Positions 1 through 11,532 of a stretch of DNA of 64,000 nucleotides are shown one piece after another. Under the pieces are notes generated by a model, which was not told the DNA's origin, made no database searches, and was given only the letters and a program-made list of their open reading frames with translations. The DNA is from Diplocarpon mali (taxonomy: Eukaryota; Ascomycota; Leotiomycetes; Helotiales; Drepanopezizaceae): assembly GCA_024741835.1 (NCBI GenBank), contig JAENRP010000133.1, forward strand, positions 46,282 to 110,281, written 5' to 3'. The position numbers and the translations under genes are program-made. Every line of letters starts with the position of its first letter. The stretch's first letter is position 1.

Positions 1-905
1 TCGTCTGATTGAAGACCTAAAGAGGGCGTACGAGCTTACTATTATAGGAGATATCTCCTAGTTCTTTAAAGTAAGGATTATTTAAGATAGGAAGGCAAAG
101 AGGATCTCTTTAGTTTATAATACCTATATTGAGAAGATCGCTTAAAAGTTTAGAGCTAATATAAGGAGAGTGCCTAATACTCTACTATTAAAGAAGGAGT
201 TTATTAAGAACTTAAGGCAAGCTTCTTTAAAAAAGGTAAAGGAGTATTAAAAGAAAATAGGCTTTATTCTTTATATAGCGATTATAATACGCTTAGATAT
301 TACATTCGCAGCCTTTTAACTATCTTTCTTCTTAACTAATCCAAGCTTTAAGTACCTTTTAACCGCGGACTAGACGCTTTGATACCTATATAGTACGCGC
401 TTCTTAGGAATTGCCTATAGCTTTAAGGCTAAGGAATACTAATTGGTTGCGTCTTTAGATGCTTCTTTTAGAAATGATTAAGAGACCCGCAGATCCTCTT
501 AAGAATACGTCTTCTTCTTATTTAAAGGACCGATTATTTGAAAAGCGAATCGCCAAGCGACTGTCACGCTCTCTTCTATTGAAGCAAAACTCTATAGTAT
601 AGTTTCTATTGCAAAAGAGATAATGGCTATAAAATGCCTCTTTAAGGAGATTCGCATAGACTCCCTCTTTAAATAGAATATATATTGCAATAACTAATAG
701 ATAATTCGGCTAATTATTATAAAGAATAAGAAGATTAAGATAAGCCTTTAATATATTGAAATTAGCAATATATAGATCTGCTAAGAGTACTAAAGAGGAA
801 GCTTTTAGATAATCTACCTCCTTACTAAGGAGATATACGCAGATAGGCTTACTAAGAACCTAGACTACTAGAAGTTTAAGAGCTTTATTCGTTTATTAAA
901 CCTCT
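1..905 (+). pseudogene. copia-alpha copy 1 pol remnant: RT C-terminus and RNase H
   Basis: Reading through TAA/TAG stops gives the end of a copia reverse transcriptase, then a copia RNase H from about 350 to 905. Recognisable steps are YLYNTRFL-like, the DASF motif region near 455, GYVF plus GGPI-like near 510-540, and the LSS-E-ELY motif near 570-600. The closing ADRLTKNL motif, at about 840-870, usually ends copia RNase H. Stops fall where glutamine or tryptophan codons are expected, as RIP predicts. The protein would copy element RNA into DNA and degrade the RNA strand. No functional product is possible. Confidence 0.85.
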
Positions 906-2383
906 AAAGCTTTTAAATAATCGTTTAGCAACTTGCACTCGCTAGTAAGTAGTTACTTATTACTAAGAGACTTATACTTATAAGCTCCTACTTTCTTATA
1001 GTTATATTTATTTGTTTTCTCTTATAAAGTATACTATAGAAGCTTCTCCTTTTTTAAAAATATAAGAATAGGTAACGTTCCTAAGCCGCTATTATAAGGC
1101 GCGACCCTCTCTTAGATTCTCCTAGCTAAGGCTAAGAGCTGAGACGCCATAGCTAAGAGCTCTATATAGATCTCCTCTTAAGAGAGGCCTACTAGTACTC
1201 CCTTGGCTAAAGGCCCGCTAGCAAATACACTAGCGAAGGCGGAAGGTGCGATAGGAGCGATAGGAGCAAGGGCGCTAGGGGCGGCAGTAAGGACAGGCGC
1301 AGCGATAGCAAAGGCTAGGGAGATAAACAGGGAGACTATAGCAGCGGCTGCAATAGCAGAAGCGAAGGAGACGGGAGCGGCGGCGGCGGCGATAAGGGCA
1401 AATAGGTCTAAGCTAGAGGGGCTAAGAGCAAATAGGAATAGTACGCTAAGAGCGAAGGAGGCAGTAGCACTACTACTTATAGGAGTGGCAGGCCCTTCTA
1501 GCACTAGGGTTCGATCGCTTCCATCTTTTAAAATCAGCTTAAAACTTAATAAGACTTAATAAGATATACTATAGAAGCTCTAAAGCGCACCCTTTACTGC
1601 ATTTAGCAGTAGCGCCACCTCTTCCTTAAAAGCGCCGTAGGCGCAGGCTAATACAATAGCCTTTTAAGAGGCGAGGAGAGGTCTGCTAGCCTACTAGCAG
1701 CCGTTGCTTAGCACTATATAATAAACGCAATACGTATTAAAGGTACTATTAAAGTACTAACAATCGAGATTGCTAGTACTCCTATATGCGATATAATGTA
1801 CGCACGCGTTATTGCGCTTTATCATAGGCTTAAGTATATAGCACGCAGCAAGGGCAAGGCTCTTAAGTAGCAGCGGCAGCGGCAAGGGCAGCGGCAGCAG
1901 TAGGGACAGCAGCAGCAGCTCGTTACTTAGTAGGCACTAAGAGGACTGGGATAAGGTTCCTACTCTTATAAGAGTGCTAGCAACCTAGCGCAAAGTTAGT
2001 ATAACGCAAGGTATAGGGACTTTAAGGGTCTTACTTTGCAAGGACAGCTAAGGCCATAATAAACAAGAGTTCCTTCTATATTTAAAAATTATTAGTATAA
2101 AGATAATATTTTTAAATAATAAAGAAGGGTTATTTTTAAAAGAAGGGAAGGAGAACCTTTGCGATAGAAATACTCTATAGGAAGCCTAATAGAGCACTAG
2201 CGTAGAATTATAAAGATTCTTAAGCGCGCTTATTGCCTATAGTAACCCTTTTTATTTTAAAAGGAACGACCTTTAGAAGGGTAGCATATAAGATAGAGCC
2301 TCTTTTCCTTACAACTGCCATTCTTTCTTTTATTTTATCTATATAGCTAAGCGATTTTAAAAGCATCGCCTAATTAAAGGGTA
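906..2383 (+). other. copia-alpha copy 1, 3' extension with alanine-rich open frame
   Basis: Some 1.48 kb lies between the end of RNase H and the 3' LTR, much more than copia elements usually have. A frame at 1179-1559 is open except for its bounding stops and is rich in GCN alanine codons with scattered Arg, Lys and Glu. The same frame is open in copy 3 (34338-34703) and for 106 codons in copy 2 (10141-10461). A GC-rich stretch at about 1860-1920 (AGCAGCGGC-type) reads as a Gln/Arg-rich run in one frame and a Ser/Gly-rich run in another. I recognise no domain. GCN codons cannot become stops by one RIP change, so openness alone is weak evidence. Conservation of the frame in three copies is better evidence. 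Confidence 0.5.
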
Positions 2384-2581
2384 TATTATGCAGAATAGGC
2401 GGAGTCTCTACTTATTCTAAAGACCCTTTATATGACTCCTACTAAGTCATAGACTCTCCCTTTTCTTTCCGAAGTCTCCTTACCATATATATACTAGATA
2501 ATAATACAATCAATCATCTTCTCCTACTTCTGCGAGCCTCCTAAGCGACCCAATAAAGGCCCTCCAGCCGACCGCACCATA
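2384..2581 (+). repeat. copia-alpha copy 1, 3' LTR (198 bp)
   Basis: It starts tattatgcag (from TGTCGTGCAG by transitions) after the purine tract aaagggta and ends in caccata. It matches the other four copia-alpha LTRs along its full length. Confidence 0.93.
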
Positions 2582-3936
2582 CTTCTATTAGGTTATCCGC
2601 AGGCTGCTTATCTAAAGCTCCCTCTATATTCTTAACAATTAACTCAGCGTCCTAAGCTTCCTCCTCCTCCTCTTTAATCATTTACATAATCTCTTTAATA
2701 ATTAGAAGCAGGTGGCCAGCTACCTTTTTATACTCCTTAAAGTAGAATTTGGACTTATCGAACTTAACGTTTCAAGAGATTATAACCTTTCAGAGCTTAG
2801 GCACCTAGATCTTATATATATTAATAGTATAATAACTAACTAGGTATCTAATATACCCTTATAGTATAGTTTTAAAAGCTCTCTTATTCTTTAAAGCTTT
2901 CCTTTCCTTCGCTAATAAGTACGCGCGCGCTCTATACGCTTTTATACCCCCTTATTCTAGTCTTAAATCAGTAGTAAGCTTTATAGTAATCTGCGGATTA
3001 TACTACCTAAAGTATTATCTAAACTAGAGCTAGAGCACCTCATTTGGACTCTTCTATCTCCTGCGCTTTAATAGGCCGGTATTATAAAGGTATATTACTG
3101 CTAGTACGACTTTAGGCCATAGGTGCTCCAGGAGGTTAGTAGAGATAAGTATAGTAAGTGCCTTTTTAATAATCTCTGCTCCTCCTCTTTCGAAAGCTCT
3201 ATTTGGTTTATAAGTATAAGATAGAATGACTTCTACCTCTATGCCTTTAGCTTTGCACTACTCTTTATATTTCGATACTCCTTATAGGGGAAATACTAAG
3301 GTATTATTATCGCTCCTTAGAATATATAGGAAGAGGTAGTAATAGCACTTTACCTATACTTTAAAAGATTAAAGAGCTCTTAGAACTAGCGTTAGGGACT
3401 TATAGAGCAGAGTATATTTAAATAACTTCCTATTAAATTTATCTTTAATTAGGAGAAGCCAGCTTTCTAAGGAGAGGCTTAATGTACTATAGTTAAATAG
3501 GTCTTAAGAGCACTTAAAGAACGGTCTTAGAGCCTTGAAATCTGACTCTCTCTTAAAAGGCTTTTGCTTAGCTTTTGCTTAAGCGCAAGCTTTACAATTG
3601 ATTTATAGCTTCCCCTTGATCTTTACCCCTTTTACATTTAGTATAAGCTTCTTAAGCGCCTTAGCTCTTAGATAGCCTGATTAAAGGTATTAAATATCTG
3701 CTAAATCGTTTCTAACTCTTAGGAATATACTGCTCCTTAGGGATTTATATTAGCTTTACAAACGCTATTATAAAGTAGGGAAGGCTAGGTAGGTTGGTTA
3801 AGTATAGTATAGCAAGTTAGGAGTATTATAAAAGTTGATAGGCTTATATTTAAACACTATGATATTCAACCTACACTCAAGCTGCTTTATAACTACGTTA
3901 TTATCTACTATACCCCTTTAAAGCGTTGCGTCTAGG
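2582..3936 (-). pseudogene. Copia relic G, integrase part (minus strand)
   Basis: On the minus strand, reading through stops, this is a copia integrase. From about 3600 down to 3560 there is a CKAC-AKAK segment like the CxxC of the HHCC zinc finger. The core follows, and near 3190-3080 comes ERGGAEII and then LLEHLWP-VVLA-IYLYN, the hallmark after the catalytic glutamate. Near 2870-2790 is the YIRYLVSY-NIYKIWVP type segment of the copia integrase C-terminus. G is interrupted on the left by copia-alpha 1 and on the right by copia-alpha 2 (TSD ctagg), and resumes at 11533. It is heavily RIPed and nonfunctional. It is an older layer than both alpha insertions. Confidence 0.8.
3932..3936. repeat. 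TSD ctagg, left of copia-alpha 2
   Basis: ctagg directly precedes the 5' LTR and recurs at 11528-11532 directly after the 3' LTR. Confidence 0.92.
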
Positions 3937-4133
3937 TGTCGTGCAGAATAGGCGGAGTCTCCACTTATTCTAGAGACCCTCCACGTGACTCTACTTAGTC
4001 ATAGACTCTCCCTTTTCTTTCCGAAGTCTCCTTACTATATATATACTAAATAATAATATAATTAATCATCTTTATCCATATTAGCGAGCCTCTTAAGCGA
4101 CCTAATAAAGGCCCTCCAGCTAACCGCACTATA
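3937..4133 (+). repeat. copia-alpha copy 2, 5' LTR (197 bp)
   Basis: It begins TGTCGTGCAG and ends actata. It would hold the element promoter and polyadenylation signal. It contains the internal landmark tctcccttttctttccgaag seen in all five LTRs. Confidence 0.95.
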
Positions 4134-4150
4134 GTTATAAGCCCTATAAG
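4134..4150 (+). other. Primer-binding site, initiator-Met half-tRNA type
   Basis: Directly after the 5' LTR is gttataagccctataag. Copy 3 has the less mutated gttatgagccctataag at the same place. Its complement, GGGCTCATAAC, matches the anticodon arm of eukaryotic initiator methionine tRNA (anticodon CAT), not the tRNA 3' end. Drosophila copia is known to prime from such an internal tRNA fragment. Confidence 0.8.
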
Positions 4151-7100
4151 TACTTTAATATGCTTTCTCTTCGCATACAACTGGTTAAAGGGCCCTTTAA
4201 GCTCTTAACCGACTTTTCAAGTATTTATAATAACTCAAAGGACCTTTATTTTCAATTAATAAATCTTTATTTTCTAATCGAACCTTATTTTACAAACTTT
4301 ATTTATATACCTAACCTTTTTCACTAGACTCTATTTAATATATCTAACTCTTTAAGCATCTCTAAGCCTTACTTTAATACTTCTGCCTTTTAAGTAAAGT
4401 AGTTTAATAAATATATATTCTTCGCTAAGCTTTATAATATCACTATTTTTACTAATCTGAGACTCCTATTTAAGTCAATTATAAAGACTGAGCCTTAAGC
4501 TCCTTCTATATAAGAGCTTAAGGAACTGGAAACGGCTAACCTCTGCATAGTATACGCAAAGTCTTATAAAGAGTATGCAGCGACTCTATTTAAATAGATT
4601 TACGCCTACTTTCCCTTAGGAGATCTATTAAAGGCTCTTCCTCTATAGGCTTCTTATAAGGATATTAAAGATAAATATAAAATCCTAATAAAGGAGTACT
4701 ATATTTATAAGGAGACTTAGAAGACTTAACGCAAATACTATAAGCTACTATTAGAATAGGTCTCTAAGACCGTCGATAGAACGCTCTTAGCTTCTGTAAT
4801 AGCTTAAGTATAAATCCAAGCTAAGAAGCTCTCCTCCTTAATACTTAATAAAGATACTCCTATAAGTGGAACCCTTGCTAACGACCCGCATATTAATTTA
4901 GTAAATTAGCAACTCTTACTCTAAGGCCTAGTATCTATTTTAAAGCGTAATATTGCGCCTTCTAATAAGGCTATTCAGTCTCAAACAAGGCTTTAGTATC
5001 GCAATATACTATACTAAGGCAAGACTAAGAGAACTAATACTTAATAGTAGATCTGGGAGTAGTAGGAGGCATACCGCTTAATAGAATAATATAGTCTTCC
5101 TAAGATTAAAGGGAGATTAAGAGTTATTGACTTTTTAGACTTAGTTATAGTAAAGATCAATCCGAGTTAGGCAACTCGCCTAAAGGAGGAAATCATTACT
5201 AATAAGTAAATAGGAACCCTATATAAGCACGACCTAATATAGCTAAGCTACGCCTTAGCAGGTATTAAATCTAATAGAGCGATTAATAATAAAGGGCTAG
5301 TAGTTTTTACTACTTAAGAGTCTTTCTTAGATACTAAGACCCTTTCGCAGGCTCTAGCAAGCAGCTTCCGAAATCGCTCTATAAGCTCTAAAAGGGAGAT
5401 CAGGCCTAAGTGCCCTTATAAAGGCTTTAAAAATCACTATTAGAAGCCCTAGGACTATCGGAAACTATTATATACTATAGATAGGCGTAAGGAAAATATA
5501 AAGGTTCTCCCTTTGCAAAAGGAGGTCCTATAAATACAAAAGGCGTTAAACGCAAGAGACTAGTTTAAAGGTCTTTAAGCATAGCTTAAGGAGAATAATA
5601 TTATAATAATAGCAATTGACAAATTCAAGGAAAAGGCTTTAGCCTTTAGAAAGGATAGTTTAAGTAAAAAGGAGAACTTACCAATCTTTATAGTAATAGA
5701 TCCCTCTACCTTTAATACTTTTAAAGAATCATTTAATATCTACTACCTCTTTAAGCTAAAACGCTACCTGCTCTCCTTAAGTATACTCCTTAATAATTAT
5801 ATAGCTACTTATATTATTAATTCAAAGGATTTACTTATTATAAGCACTTTCAAGCCTTTTGGCGACTTATAGTAATATATTAAAGCAAGTACCTTAAGGC
5901 TTTTAATCATTAGATAAGGTAATAGATATATAGCAGACTCTCTTTTATAGTATAACGGCTTTCTTATAAGGATAATGCTTTGCAATATTGCTATTATAAA
6001 GGAGTTTACTACTAATATCATCTTAGAGAGGCTCCTTATAGATAAGGGTTTTTAGTACTCTAAAGTAAACCTTACTTTACGCTCTAGGAGTATTAGAGAT
6101 TCTATAAAGCAAGCTCAATTAGAGCGTTACTATAATCTCGTTTTCTTTAAATATAAGCCTATTAACTATTTAGATCTTCCAAATATGCTTTAATATGACT
6201 TCTTTACCTTAATAGCGTTTCCTATAGCTAAGACGACGCTTTATAATAGGTTCTAGTCTAGCTATGCACCTACTAAGGTATAGGATAATAACGCGTACAC
6301 TTAGCACCTTTGCACTAGCCATTTAGGCGCAAAGGCTCTTTAAGCGCTAATCAAGTGCGCTAAAGGAGTAAAGATCAAAGGAATATAAAGGCTAGAGTGC
6401 CTTATATACGCAGTAGCGTCTGCTAAGTAAGTTATTTCTTATACTACCTTTAAGAACCGATCTTTAAAGCCCTTCTTTAGGATCTCTTAGGATCTCTTTA
6501 ACTTTTTAAACAACTTATACAATAATTGCTTATAAGTTCTTTTAATTAAGAACGAATATAGTAGTATACTCTAGATATTCCTATTAAGATCGAAGGGCAA
6601 AGATATAATTATAAAGGTCCTTTAGGCCTTTAAAGTATAAGTGAAATGCCAATATAGGCTTTTAATTTGCAAGATTAGGTAAGATAATAATACTTTAGTA
6701 ATCTTCCTAAGGGAAGACTCTCTTATAAAGTACTAAAGATAGGTAAAAGAGAAGGGAATAGATTTAGAGCTTACTCCTACCTATATATACTAATCCAATA
6801 GAGGCGCGGAGTAAGCAAGAAGGGAGTTGATTAAACGCTTTATTAAAATGAGAATCTACGCTAGGCTTTTAGCAAGCCTTTAGCTAAAGGTTATAAAGGC
6901 TGCTATATACCTCTATAACATCTCCCTACTTACTAGAAAGAAGATGATCTTACTAAGCGAGGCTCTCTATAGTTGGTTTAAGTAGTATTTTCGATTTTAT
7001 AAGCCGCTGCTTATTAAGCAGATGATAGCAAGCTTAAAGCCTAACTAAAGTCGCATTTATATATATAGCGCTTGCGCATACCCTTTAATTAAAGAGAGGA

Positions 7101-9850
7101 AGGTAGAAAGGGATTGCTAAACCTTTAAAATTAAACCACAAAGGCACCTAAGTTACTTAATTAGATATATTACCTCTAATATTTATAAAATCTAAGTTCC
7201 TATGCTTTAGCAAGTAATAATAACTTATAATATCAAATTCAATAAGTCTCTCTTCTATAATCCAGAAGCTAAGCTCGCAAATCCTATATCGCGCTAGGAA
7301 CTTAAGACAACCCTTTAATTAATTAAAGAGGGAAAGGGAGCTTAGGACGCTAAGTTCAAAGGCATTTTCGAGAAATCAGAGCTTATCGCAAGGCTAAACG
7401 CAATTACCGCAGAAGAAGCCGCTATATAAGAAGAGCCTATATTACAGACCGACGCTGCTCTATAGCCTTTAACTAATAATATAGAAGGCCTTAACTTAAA
7501 TCCAAATCCGAGAGACCCGCTTAAAAACTTAAGGGTAAAAGCAAGGGAATTAAAAGTTACTTCGCCAATCTCTAAGAAGGCAAATGGCGACTAAAGCTTA
7601 AGGGTAATAATTCCCTATAGAGGCCCTACTAAAGAAGGAACTATAGAAGACTCTAAAGGAGTCTCTAAAGACGAGTTTTATAAGGCGATCGGCAGATCTC
7701 TAGCTACTATTCTATATAGGAATAGAGATGGCTTAAGAGCTCTAAGATAGAGTCTTTAATTATAAAGGCAGGCCCTAATAAACTTTAGTAAAAGGCTAAA
7801 GGCACTACTACTGAGATCTAAAAGGAACTTTAATAGTCTTATAAGAAGTGACCTAGTAAGAGAAGCAGGCCTTAATAATATAATACCTTAAGTTATAATA
7901 CTAGCTTAAAGACTATAAGCTTAAGAGATAGAGCTATTTAGACTTTTAAAGGAACCTTTAGTAATAATAAAAATAAAGGAGAAGACCTATAGAGAAAAGC
8001 GCAAAGAGGAACTCCCTCTTCTTAGGCAAAAGAGGATAAGACGCTTAAGTATTAAGTAATAGGAGACTTTAAAATTATATACTACCGCTTTAAAGTATAT
8101 ACTCTCTTAAAGCAATATTAATTTACCTTACTCCTTATATACTTAAGAGTTTATATTAACCTTTTAAGTGAACGAATAAATAAAAGAGGATAGGAAGGAC
8201 TATTTAATAGTTTATATAATTATTAAAGCTGCAATTAATAGTTAGGCAAAGGATAAAGCGTAGTCTCCTAACCGCCTATAGCACTAAGGCTCTTTACTAA
8301 AGCCTTTGAAAGGATAGCTAGACCTAAAGAAGTACCCTTTTAGTAAACGATTTAAAGAAGGAGGGCGCTAGGAGATTAGGAATCTAAAATCTCAAAGTTG
8401 CTAAAGAATCGTATAAAAGGATTACTTAAAGCCCTTGCCAATACTATTAAAATAGGTATTTACCTATAAGGTTAATAGCTCTAGCGAGCTTCTAAAGTGC
8501 CGATTATAGCTAGTTATACAAAGGGATCTCTAAGATAAAGCTTCAATTTTCTCAACCTACGCAGCCATACTTATAGCAAGGTCTTTTAAAGTTCTAATAG
8601 CGCTTACCGCATACTTTAATATAGAAGTAAAGCAGTTCGACGTTATTAATGCGTTTGTCAATGCTCTTAAAGACCTAAGGAGTACTCTAATCATATGCTT
8701 CCTATTAAATGGCTTTAAGCGCCCTAGTATAATAGTAGAACTGGACCGCGCGCTCTATAGGCTAAAAGACTCTCTAGTGCTATAGTATAAGAACTTCGCA
8801 AGAACGCTTAAAGGCCTTTAACTTAAGCTATTAAGCGAAAAGCCTTATATTTTTATAATAAAGGATTATATAGTCTTTATAGCATTTTATATTAATAATA
8901 TTCAAGTATTATATAAGGCCTTTAACTTAAATCAAGCGACTCGTCTAATTAAAGACCTAAAGAGGGCATATAAGCTTACTATTATAAGAGATATCTCTTA
9001 GTTCCTTAAAGTAAGGATTATTCGAAATAGGAAGGTAAAGAGGATCTCTTTAATTTATAATACTTATATTAAAAAGATCGCTTAAAAGTTTGGAACTAAT
9101 ATAGGAAGAGTGCTTAATACTCTACTATTAAAGAAGGAGTTTATTAAGAACTTAGGGTAAGCTTCCTTAGAAAAGGTAAAGGAGTACTAAGAGAAAATAG
9201 GCTCTATTCTTTATATAGCAATTATAATATACTTAAATATTGCATTTACAGCCTTTTAACTATCTTTCTTTTTAATTAATCTAAGCTTTAAGTATCTCTT
9301 AGCCGCAGACTAAACGCTTTAATACCTATATAATACGCACTTCTTAAGAATTGCCTATAGCTTTAAGGCTAAGGAATACCAATTAGTCGCATCTTTAAAT
9401 GCTTCTTTTAAAGATGATTAAAAGACCCGCAGATCCTCTTAAGGATATGTCTTCTTCCTATTTAAAGGACCAATTATTTAAAAAGCGAATTGCCAAGCGA
9501 CTATTACGCTCTCTTCTACTAAAGTAGAACTCTATAATATAGTTTCTACTATAAAGAAGATAATAGCTATAAAACGCCTCTTTAAAGAGATTCGCATAAA
9601 CTCCCTCTTTAAATAGAATATATATTATAATAACTAATAGACGATTTAGCTAATTATTATAAAGAATGAAAAGATTAAAATAAGCCTTTAATATATTAAA
9701 ATTAGCAATATATAAATCCGCTAAAAGTACTAAAGAGGAAGCTTTTAAATAATCTACCTCTTTACTAAAGAAATGCATATAAATAGGCTTATTAAAAACC
9801 TAAACCGCTAGAAGTTTAAGAGCTTTATTCATTTATTAAACCTCTAGAGC
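4151..9850 (+). pseudogene. copia-alpha copy 2 Gag-Pol polyprotein (RIP-inactivated)
   Basis: Reading through TAA/TAG, the copia order is clear. Gag runs from about 4200 to 5640, with a basic segment KCPYKGFKNHY near 5410 that resembles a damaged zinc knuckle. Protease (DNGA-like box followed by ATYIINSKDLL) is near 5785-6050. The integrase H/C domain lies near 6290-6420, its core near 6460-6830, and its C-terminal part (LSYLIRYITSNIYKI) near 7150-7195. The reverse transcriptase DVINAFVNA box is near 8640-8675 and its YINNI, the mutated YVDD, near 8889-8905. RNase H lies near 9290-9850, with the DADGLTKNL-like end near 9780-9810. The family makes Gag particles and copies its RNA to DNA. Most stops sit where Gln or Trp is expected. 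Noncoding today. Confidence 0.88.
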
Positions 9851-11330
9851 TTTTAAACAATCATTTAGCAATTTGCACTTACTAATAAGTAGTCACTTAT
9901 TACTAAAAGACTTATACTTATAAGCTCCTACTCTATTATAATTATATTTATTTATTTTCTCTTATAAAGCGTATTGCAAAAGCTCTCCTTTTTTAAAAAT
10001 ATAGAATAGGTAATATTCCTAAGCCGCTATTATAAGGCGCAACCCTCTCTTAGATTCTCCTAGCTAAGGCTAAGAGCTAGGACGCTATAGCTAAGAGCTT
10101 TATATAGATCTCCTTTTAAAAGAGGCCTACTAGTACTCCCTTAGCCAAAGGCCTGCCGGCGAATATATTAGTAATAGCAGGGGCAAAGGCAGGAGGTATA
10201 GTAATAAGGGCGGCAAGGGCAAGGGCGGCAGGAGCGAGGACGGGCGCGGCGATAGCAGGGGCTAGGGAGACGAATAAAGAGACTATAGCAGCAGCTGCAA
10301 TAGCAAAAGCAAAAGGGATAGGAGCAGTAGCAATAATAGTAAGGGCGAATAGGTCTAAGTTAAAAGGCCTAAGAGCGAATAGGAATAGTATACTAAGAGT
10401 AGAAGAGGTAGTAATACTACTACTTATAAGAGTAGCAGGCCCTTTTAGTACTAGGGTCTAATCGCTCCTATCTTTTAAAATCAGCTTAAAACTTAATAAG
10501 ATTTGATAAAATATATTATAAAAGCTTTAAAGCGCACCCTTTATTATATTAAGCAATAACGCTACCTCCTCCTTAAAGGCACTGCAGGCATAGGCTAATA
10601 CAATAGCCTCTTAAGAGGTAAGGAAAGGTCCGCTAGCCTATTAGCAGCTGTTGCTTAGCACTATATAATAAACGCAACGCGCACCAAAGGTATTATTAAA
10701 GTACTAATAATCGAGATTGCTAGTACTCTTATATACGATATAATATACGCACGCGTTATTACGCTCTATTATAGGCTTAGGCATATAGCGTATAGCAAGG
10801 GCAGGGCTCTTAGGCAGTAGCGGCAGTAGCGGTAGCAGCAAGGGCAGCAGGGATAGTAGCAGCGGCTTATTGCTTAGCAAGCGCTAGGAGGACTGCGCTA
10901 AGGTTGCAGCTCTTATAAGAGCGCTAGCAACCTAGCGCAAAGTTAGTATAACGCAAGATATAGGGACTCTAAGGGTCTTACTTTACAAGGGTAGCTAAGG
11001 CTATAATAAGTAGGAGTTCCTTTTATATTTGAAAATTATTAATATAAAGACGATATTTTTAAATAATAAAAGAGGGTTATTTTTAAAAAAAGGGAAAGAG
11101 AACCTCCGCAATAGAAATACTCTATAGGAAGCCTAATAAAGCACTAGTATAGAATCGCGAAGATTCCTAAGCGCGCTTATTACCTATAGCAACCCTTCTT
11201 ATTTTAAAAGGAACGACCTTTAAAGGGGTAGTATATAAGATAGAGCCTCTTTTCTTTATAATTGCCATTCTTTCTTTTATTTTATTTATATAGCTAAGCG
11301 ATTCTAAGAGCATCGCCTAATTAGGGGGTA
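9851..11330 (+). other. copia-alpha copy 2, 3' extension
   Basis: This matches 906-2383 and 34048-35527. The alanine-rich frame is open at 10141-10461 (106 codons), ending at a TAA where copy 1 has CGA and copy 3 has CGA, so the stop is a RIP product. The GC-rich Gln/Ser-coding stretch lies near 10800-10865. The region ends in the purine tract ttaggggg before the LTR. No known domain was recognised. Confidence 0.5.
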
Positions 11331-11527
11331 TATCGTATAAAATAGGCAAAGTCTCCACTTATTCTAAAGACCCTCTATATAACTCTACTTAGTTATAAAC
11401 TCTCCCTTTTCTTTCCGAAGTCTCCTTACCATATATATACTAGATAATAATATAATCAATCATCTTTATCTATATCAGCGAGCCTCTTAAGCGACCTAAT
11501 AAAGGCCCTCCAGCCGACTGCACCATA
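11331..11527 (+). repeat. copia-alpha copy 2, 3' LTR (197 bp)
   Basis: It begins tatcgtataa (RIPed TGTCGTGCAG) and ends caccata. It is more heavily mutated than the 5' LTR of copy 3. It is followed by TSD ctagg (11528-11532). Confidence 0.95.
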
Positions 11528-11532
11528 CTAGG

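Larger units (their letters stand above)
1..2581 (+). mobile_element. copia-alpha copy 1, 3' part (left-truncated by window)
   Basis: This is the 3' third of a Ty1/copia LTR retrotransposon. It aligns by eye over its whole length with 8941-11527 and 33138-35724, with almost only C/T and G/A differences. It holds the end of reverse transcriptase, RNase H, a long 3' region and the 3' LTR (2384-2581). The 5' part is outside the window. The base after the LTR begins cttct, the expected right-hand target-site duplicate, but its partner is not visible. The host sequence to the right is the minus-strand copia relic G. Family and orientation are secure. The element is dead because the frame is broken by many TAA/TAG codons. 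Confidence 0.93.
3937..11527 (+). mobile_element. copia-alpha copy 2, full length (7591 bp)
   Basis: This is a complete Ty1/copia retrotransposon with 197-bp LTRs at both ends and a perfect 5-bp TSD (ctagg). Its length equals that of copy 3 (28134-35724) exactly, so the two differ essentially by substitutions only. Order: 5' LTR, primer-binding site, gag, protease, integrase, reverse transcriptase, RNase H, 1.5-kb 3' extension, purine tract (ttaggggg), 3' LTR. It sits in copia relic G. RIP has put stops throughout, so it cannot move itself. Some 2 kb longer than typical copia elements, mostly because of the 3' extension. Confidence 0.95.

Noticed and set aside
1178..1504. Minus-strand 108-codon frame in copia-alpha 1
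   Set aside because: It is the mirror of the alanine-rich plus-strand region and needs a non-ATG start; openness follows from GC-rich GCN triplets.
5809..6021. Minus-strand 70-codon frame
   Set aside because: Antisense to the copia-alpha protease region.
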